Shown here piece by piece: positions 51,073 through 55,806 of a stretch of 55,806 nucleotides of DNA. The notes beneath the pieces were generated by a model. That model saw only the letters and a list, made by a program, of their open reading frames with translations. It had not been told where the DNA came from and did no database searches. The stretch covers positions 1-55,806 of the forward strand of contig CAYWZW010000031.1 of the NCBI GenBank assembly GCA_964462945.1, in the 5' to 3' direction. The translations under genes were made by a program, and so were the position numbers. This DNA comes from GCA-020343675 sp964462945 (GTDB lineage: Bacteria; Planctomycetota; Phycisphaerae; Sedimentisphaerales; Anaerobacaceae). Numbering within the stretch: position 1 is the first letter of the stretch; each line of letters begins with the position of its first letter.

Positions 51073-51102
51073 AATATAGTTAGCTAAGGCTAACTTTGTC
51101 AA
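51073..51102 (-). promoter_or_regulatory. dtxR-feoAB promoter with DtxR-type operator between -35 and -10
   Basis: On the minus strand TTGACA (51102-51097), 18-base spacer, TATATT (51078-51073). The spacer contains the inverted repeat AGTTAGC-CTTA-GCTAACT (51095-51078; arms perfect, its last base shared with the -10), resembling the DtxR/IdeR core TTAGG..CCTAA. This is a classic repression layout. Confidence 0.7.
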
Positions 51103-51200
51103 GCGTTTTTTTGAAAATTTCCTCAAAATCGACAGATTTCCTTCGGAATTGTTCCACCACGAGGCACCGGCATGGGCGCGGGATTTCGGATTACGAGAAT

Positions 51201-51229
51201 TTGTTTGCACTGGGACACGTTGGTTATTA
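51201..51229 (+). promoter_or_regulatory. Possible tRNA promoter
   Basis: TTGTTT (51201-51206), 17-base spacer, TTATTA (51224-51229), 18 bases before the tRNA. Weak match. Confidence 0.3.
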
Positions 51230-51246
51230 GAATGCGGCTATTGCTT

Positions 51247-51321
51247 CGGGGCGTGGCGCAGTTTGGCTAGCGCGCTTGCATGGGGTGCAAGAGGTCGCAG
51301 GTTCAAGTCCTGTCGCCCCGA
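51247..51321 (+). tRNA. tRNA-Pro (anticodon GGG)
   Basis: A 75-base cloverleaf: acceptor arm CGGGGCG/CGCCCCG, D-arm GCGCAGTTTGGCTAGCGC, anticodon stem CTTGC/GCAAG with loop ATGGGGT (anticodon GGG), and T-arm GCAGG-TTCAAGT-CCTGT. The discriminator is A and CCA is not encoded. It reads CCC codons. Confidence 0.95.
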
Positions 51322-51336
51322 TTTGGGAGGATTAGT

Positions 51337-54300
51337 TCAGGATCCGTCCGCTTTCTCGCCGGAGTAGTTTCGCATTGTCCTGTTGCGGGTTACGGTCAGA
51401 TAGTCTCGGTAGGCGGGACTGAAGAGGTAGCCGGGCTTCGAGGGTGTGACCCGGCCGGACCAGCCTTGGGGCACGGGCAGGATGTAGTAGCCGCCCGCAT
51501 CGCTCGTGCCTGGGCCGCCGCCGTTGTCCGCCGAAAGCATTACTCCCGGAAGTCCGGCCCCATCGGGGGTCCGCACGTAGCCGGATATGGTATATGTCTG
51601 CGTGCTCGCGTAATTTCCATCGGCTCGATCAGAGGTAACGTTCGTATAGTCTCGGTACGCCGGGTCGAAGATATGGCCGGTCTCCGACGGGGTGACGCGG
51701 CCCGACCAGCCGTGGGGCACAATCAAGCTGTAGTAGCCGGTGGAATCCGTTGTGGCTGAAGCAGCGTCGTTGTCTGCCGAAATAGTCACGGCTGGAATCG
51801 GCAAATCATCAAACGATCTCACGTAGCCGGATATGACACGGGTCTGAGGTGTTCCCACGTAGTCCTGGCTAGTCCAGTCGGAGCTGACGCTCGTATAACC
51901 TCGGTACGCGGGGCTGAAGACATAGCCCGTCTTCGAGAGGATGACCCGGCCCGACCAGCCCTGGGGTACCGTCAATCGGTAATAACCGGCCGAATCAGTC
52001 ATGCCGACCGTTACGCGGTTGTCCACTGACACGTTCACCTGCGAAATTCCCGAACCGTCGGAGGTTCGCACGTAGCCGGATATCGTGTGAGTCGGCACTG
52101 CATAGTCCTCGTCGGTCCGGTTGTCGGTGACGCCCGCATAGTCCCGATATGCAGGAGTAAAGGCAAATCCCGCTTTGGAGGGAGTGACGCGGCCCGACCA
52201 GCCGTGGGGCGCCGTCAAACGGTACGTGCCGGCCGAATCGGTGACGTCCGACCCGCCGCCGTTGTCCGCCGAGACGATCACGCCTGAAATTCCGGAGCCA
52301 TCGGAGCCCAAAACGCGGCCGGATATGGTGTAGTTCCGCAGCGTTGCCGCGTAGTCGTGGGACTGCTCGAAACTGACGCCGGCGTAGTCTTGGTATGCTG
52401 GAGAGAAGTTGTAGCCCTCCTTGGAGGGAGTGACCTGGCCTGACCAGCCGTACTGGACCTCAGCGCGATAGTCGCCCTCTGCGTCTGTGACAACACTGCC
52501 CGAGAGCCCTTCCATCTGCACGCCCGCAAGGCCGTCCCCCAGGAATGTCACTCTGCCCTGTATCACGCACGTGCCGTCCACGGCGTATGTGATTTCCAGC
52601 TTCGGTGCGTAAGCGCTGCCTCGATCATACGAGGAAAGGCATCGGTAGCCGCCCTGCTGCTGCCGCGTGCTGTACAAGATGGCCAGGGCGTTATTCGCTG
52701 ACCATCCCTCACGATCAACAATCTCCTGAATAACGCCGGAAATATCAGGGCTGACGTACCACGTGTCCTTTGACCAAGGCTCCTGAAGATCCCAGTTGAC
52801 CGAAGCATGAGTCCTGGACACCAGGCCGATGGGGCGGGAATCCCCGAAGGCCGCGGCATCGTCAGAAGCTTGCGCCTGGATCGTACCGTAAACAACGTCG
52901 CTCAGCTGACTATCGTATGAGCATATCTCTAAATGCGCACTGATGATCTCGGCGCCTCGTGGGACATTAACGTTCCTGAACACCATGCCGGCCATGCAAT
53001 ACGGCGGCGAAACGTCCGCGGACGAGCCGATTGTCAGATAATCGGCATCCAGATTTTGAGATGTTTTGTTCAAAGCATACCCGTCATCGCGGCTTGCGGA
53101 GACAAAGCGTTCCGCGGTTACGGCACCTGGATCGATTGACTCTGAAGCAATGGTTCCCTCGTAGGGCACGCAGTTGTGAGCCGTGACAACAATGTTGTAG
53201 TCGCCCCGCTGAGACATTGTCAGGTCGGCGAACGTCACGCTTCCCGATGCATCGGTCAGATCGGTCCAATAGTCCTGCGGCGCCGCGGCCCGCGATAGGG
53301 TGACTCTCGCATTGGCCAGGGGCGTGCCGCCTTTTGCAACGGCTATTGTGACATCCGCCGGGTGCCCGGCGTTGACAAGGGACGGATGATCGACATCGGC
53401 GGCGGTGAGCAGATCGGGAACGCCGGTCCAGATTTCCATGGTCGGGTCACCAAACCAGACGAATTCTTCGATGGTTGTTTTTGTGTAATCCCATATATAA
53501 GAGTACTTGGTCAGCATGTACCTCTTTCCGTACTCAAACACGGGGCCCATCTGATAGAGGGGAGCCGAATCGCCATACGTTCCACTATGATATTCTATAA
53601 AGCCGGGCCAGATCGCATCCATCCAGCCCCAGACCAGCCGGTCGTTTCTGCCGGAATAGCTGACCCGCGTGGCGCCGATGACGCCGACCGCGCCGCCGCT
53701 GCGGTTCAGAATAAATTGTTCGCAGAAGCTTTCGTTATCCGGATCGGTCTGATGCATCTGCACTACCGCTCCGCCGGAATACATCGGGTATGCCTGGTCA
53801 TCTGTTTCGTTGTCGAACCAGCCGGTCATGCACGTTGTGCTCAGGACGATGGGCGTTAGTTCGCCGTTCGTCAGGGCCGCCACATCGTGCTCCTGGAACT
53901 CCGGCTGCATCCATCCGCCGGGATACCACCAGCCTTGCGGGATGGAGCGCATCAGGCGCGAGCCGTGGCCGCGGTAGCTCAGCAGAAAAACCCCGGCGTC
54001 GATCGCGTTTGTAATATCCGCGGTGCTTCCATCCCACGCGAAGTTGGGGCTGAGAAGGTAGTCGGGCAGGGGCTGGCCGCCGCCCTGGTCGTTCTCGAAG
54101 ACGTAGTACTCGGACTCATGGGTCGGCCGGACGCCGGCGTCGTGCGAATAGATGCGCCGGCCGCTATACCCGGCCTGCTCCAGGTATCGGCAAATATCCT
54201 CCGATGTGGCGATGTATCGCGCGTCGGCGTAGCCATCGCCGGGTTCGGCGTCGTAGAAATAGGCGACAGCCGCGAAGTTAGTGTAAAAGTCTCTGTTCGT

Positions 54301-55596
54301 AACCGGATCGGGCGGCGTTCGTTCGTAATTGATGATGCGGTCCACCGCGATCTGGGCCTCAGCCGGCGTATCCACCGGCAGGCGGCCCACAAACAAATCG
54401 GCGATGCCGTCTTCGCTGGTGTCCCCATAGTACCTGTCGCTGGCGACCTTGCCCTGCATCAGGCCCTCTTGCCGGTCGGGGTCCGAGGCGTGCGTTAGCT
54501 CATAGAAGCAGGGAATGTACTCGGCATCGCCCAGGAGCAGAACATATGCCGGGGCCGGAAGCCAACCTTGTTGCGAGTTATCAATGTAGGTCTCAATCTC
54601 TGCCGCGGTGGCGCCGGTATCGTTGGTGGTGACGACTCTTGTGCGGAAGCCGGTTAAGCGTTTCCAGCCGGCTAAGGTCTCGGCGGCACTCTGGAAAGCC
54701 GCGTCGCAAATAATCAGGTAATCGCAGCCGCCGATCTGTCCGTTGCCCAGACTCTCAGGCGGCGTCTGTGCTTGAACGGCATACAGGCCGTACGTCCGCG
54801 CCGGTCTTGCCTGGCGTTGTGCAGAAAGCACGGCGTCCGCGTTGAGCGCCATGCGCCGTAACATCCCCTCGAATTCTCTGCTCTCAAGATGCAGGGGCAC
54901 GCGCTGAATGTCGCCGTCAAAGTCCAGCTCCACCTCGAGGTTTTGATAGACACTGAGCCGGCGCGCGACGGGGTTGTACTGGTAGGGATACAGCCAGAGC
55001 ACGGTGCAGTCCTGGCCGCGTACATTCTTCGTTGGCTCTAATTCCGCAAAGACGCCGGGATAGTCTGCATTCGTCGAGTAGGTGACGAGGTCCTTCGTGA
55101 ACCGCGGCTCAGCGGCTCCGGGAAAATCCGGCCTCGGCGGCTGCACGGGCGCAATGTCGATGTCATCAAGAATCAGGGGCTCACCCGGATTCACCCGCAT
55201 CGACGGGCTGGTCCCATTGGGAATGGCTACCCATTCGGCGAAGACGGGAATATCGGGCTTGCCGATCTCGAATTGGCCGGCCCCGGGGAGGGTCAATTGC
55301 GAATATACCTGGCTGTCCGCCATGAGCTCATGGGAAAAAAGGCCCATTCCAGGCAGCGAGAGGGCCAGGGAAAGATTTCGGTCAGACGAATGCGCGACCC
55401 TGATGCCGCTGCCGGCGTAAGTGTCTTGTAACGGGTATGGGCTGTCCGTTCCGCGGGCCGGCCCGATAATGAGCAGCGAGCTCAACAACGCCGCCAATAT
55501 CCCTTGGTTTGAGCTGCGGGCACGGCAGGACGCGGACGACGCGCTGCTTAGGCAGTCCGGAAGGCGGCTTAACTGTTCACGTATCGGGAGTCTCAT
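51337..55596 (-). CDS. Gingipain-like (peptidase C25) secreted protein with tandem C-terminal repeats
   Basis: A 1419-residue exported protein. After a signal peptide (GILAALLSSLLIIGPARG) comes a propeptide-like beta region. The C25 caspase-like domain spans about residues 290-720, with the catalytic histidine in SYRGHGSRLM (about 542) and cysteine in STTCMTGWFD (about 588). It also has an Ig-like part and a jelly-roll-like part (about 850-1000), then five about 80-residue carboxypeptidase-regulatory-like repeats (each ISGYVR...GWSGRVTPSK...FSPAYRDY). Gingipain relatives are secreted cysteine endopeptidases, here probably cell-surface. Start ATG 55596 is used; TTG 55611 is longer. No C-terminal sorting domain typical of Bacteroidetes is seen. 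The 195 bases to the window end hold no gene I can identify. Confidence 0.9.
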   Translation of the reverse strand: MRLPIREQLSRLPDCLSSASSASCRARSSNQGILAALLSSLLIIGPARGTDSPYPLQDTYAGSGIRVAHSSDRNLSLALSLPGMGLFSHELMADSQVYSQLTLPGAGQFEIGKPDIPVFAEWVAIPNGTSPSMRVNPGEPLILDDIDIAPVQPPRPDFPGAAEPRFTKDLVTYSTNADYPGVFAELEPTKNVRGQDCTVLWLYPYQYNPVARRLSVYQNLEVELDFDGDIQRVPLHLESREFEGMLRRMALNADAVLSAQRQARPARTYGLYAVQAQTPPESLGNGQIGGCDYLIICDAAFQSAAETLAGWKRLTGFRTRVVTTNDTGATAAEIETYIDNSQQGWLPAPAYVLLLGDAEYIPCFYELTHASDPDRQEGLMQGKVASDRYYGDTSEDGIADLFVGRLPVDTPAEAQIAVDRIINYERTPPDPVTNRDFYTNFAAVAYFYDAEPGDGYADARYIATSEDICRYLEQAGYSGRRIYSHDAGVRPTHESEYYVFENDQGGGQPLPDYLLSPNFAWDGSTADITNAIDAGVFLLSYRGHGSRLMRSIPQGWWYPGGWMQPEFQEHDVAALTNGELTPIVLSTTCMTGWFDNETDDQAYPMYSGGAVVQMHQTDPDNESFCEQFILNRSGGAVGVIGATRVSYSGRNDRLVWGWMDAIWPGFIEYHSGTYGDSAPLYQMGPVFEYGKRYMLTKYSYIWDYTKTTIEEFVWFGDPTMEIWTGVPDLLTAADVDHPSLVNAGHPADVTIAVAKGGTPLANARVTLSRAAAPQDYWTDLTDASGSVTFADLTMSQRGDYNIVVTAHNCVPYEGTIASESIDPGAVTAERFVSASRDDGYALNKTSQNLDADYLTIGSSADVSPPYCMAGMVFRNVNVPRGAEIISAHLEICSYDSQLSDVVYGTIQAQASDDAAAFGDSRPIGLVSRTHASVNWDLQEPWSKDTWYVSPDISGVIQEIVDREGWSANNALAILYSTRQQQGGYRCLSSYDRGSAYAPKLEITYAVDGTCVIQGRVTFLGDGLAGVQMEGLSGSVVTDAEGDYRAEVQYGWSGQVTPSKEGYNFSPAYQDYAGVSFEQSHDYAATLRNYTISGRVLGSDGSGISGVIVSADNGGGSDVTDSAGTYRLTAPHGWSGRVTPSKAGFAFTPAYRDYAGVTDNRTDEDYAVPTHTISGYVRTSDGSGISQVNVSVDNRVTVGMTDSAGYYRLTVPQGWSGRVILSKTGYVFSPAYRGYTSVSSDWTSQDYVGTPQTRVISGYVRSFDDLPIPAVTISADNDAASATTDSTGYYSLIVPHGWSGRVTPSETGHIFDPAYRDYTNVTSDRADGNYASTQTYTISGYVRTPDGAGLPGVMLSADNGGGPGTSDAGGYYILPVPQGWSGRVTPSKPGYLFSPAYRDYLTVTRNRTMRNYSGEKADGS
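51361..52570. repeat. Five tandem coding repeats of about 240 bases
   Basis: Units begin near 52570, 52335, 52095, 51845 and 51600 on the minus strand, each encoding a regulatory-like beta-sandwich with GWSGRVTPSK. Similarity at the DNA level is visible (CGTAGCCGGATAT recurs), so the array grew by duplication. Confidence 0.75.
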
Positions 55597-55806
55597 CTCA
55601 AACAGACACAATCCGGCCCCTCTTCTCCTTTCCCTTTGCTCCAGTAACTCTAACCCTACTTTATTCTACAATTTTGGCCGCTTGCGGTCAAGATGATTCC
55701 GCGAAAGATGCATGACTTGTCTTGCGAATAGAGACCCGCCTGAGCAGATCGAGACTAAGGCACTCTAACAAAACCTAAAGATTGAGTAGTGGTTTGTCCG
55801 ATGCAA

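Noticed and set aside
51361..52570. Regular repeats as a CRISPR array
   Set aside because: Units are about 240 bases and code for protein domains; there are no 25-40-base identical repeats with unique spacers.

Overview
The window looks like a chromosomal segment of a Planctomycetota bacterium, most likely a Phycisphaerae/Sedimentisphaerales-like lineage. This is inferred, since no rRNA is present. The signs are very large secreted lamin-tail/CotH proteins, a gingipain-type peptidase with tandem regulatory-like repeats, a dockerin-like C-terminus (ADFNEDCKVDFQDFALF), a prepilin-like FTLVELLVV protein, a sulfatase remnant, twin-arginine oxidoreductases and dispersed AAATCGC-type heptamer repeats. 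GC content appears moderately high, except for a more AT-rich stretch at about 26.5-27.9 kb.

Layout. 0-8 kb: secreted lamin-tail-domain (LTD) proteins, a frameshifted alpha/beta hydrolase and a decayed LTD tail. 8-13.5 kb: a divergent Nramp-type transporter with an NAD-dependent epimerase and a dihydrodipicolinate-synthase-like aldolase, then a STAS protein and a secreted aldo/keto reductase. 13.5-25 kb: housekeeping genes (purQ, a PurS-PurL fusion, tyrA, accA, rpiB, a Sua5/YrdC-phosphatase fusion, a CorC/HlyC-type protein, ribF), with a sulfatase relic. 25-30 kb: a metal-responsive-looking locus consisting of a histidine-rich membrane protein behind a perfect Fur-family-type operator, a Fur-family regulator, DUF134, a NifX-like protein, TrmO, a small Cys/His-rich membrane protein, a prepilin-like protein and a dockerin-bearing exported protein. 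30-38 kb: sugar-nucleotide metabolism (manA, an ATP-grasp gene invaded by repeats, wbpA-like, DegT aminotransferase, a NusG-like antiterminator, ugd, a UDP-glucuronate-epimerase-like gene). 38-41 kb: a pair of ABC-2 permeases without an ATPase. 41-48 kb: asnA, small membrane proteins, a TAT-exported sugar isomerase-like protein, a DUF362 protein, a PAS-PAS protein and a MntA/HepT pair. 48-51 kb: dtxR-feoA-feoB with an operator placed between the -35 and -10 boxes. Then tRNA-Pro(GGG) and the gingipain-like giant gene.

How the genes work together. tyrA-purSL-purQ form a run on the minus strand from one recognisable promoter. The Sua5-phosphatase fusion and rpiB overlap by four bases and recall the Bacillus ywlC-ywlE-rpiB neighbourhood. 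The 32-38 kb genes look like a supply line for acidic and amino sugars of a surface polysaccharide, with its own NusG paralogue. Two metal-regulated units lie in the window: the Fur-family locus at 25.2 kb and the DtxR-Feo locus at 51 kb. Both have strong inverted repeats on sigma70-type promoters. The most novel candidates are the 25-30 kb locus, the Nramp/epimerase/aldolase cluster, and the Sua5-arginine-phosphatase-like fusion.
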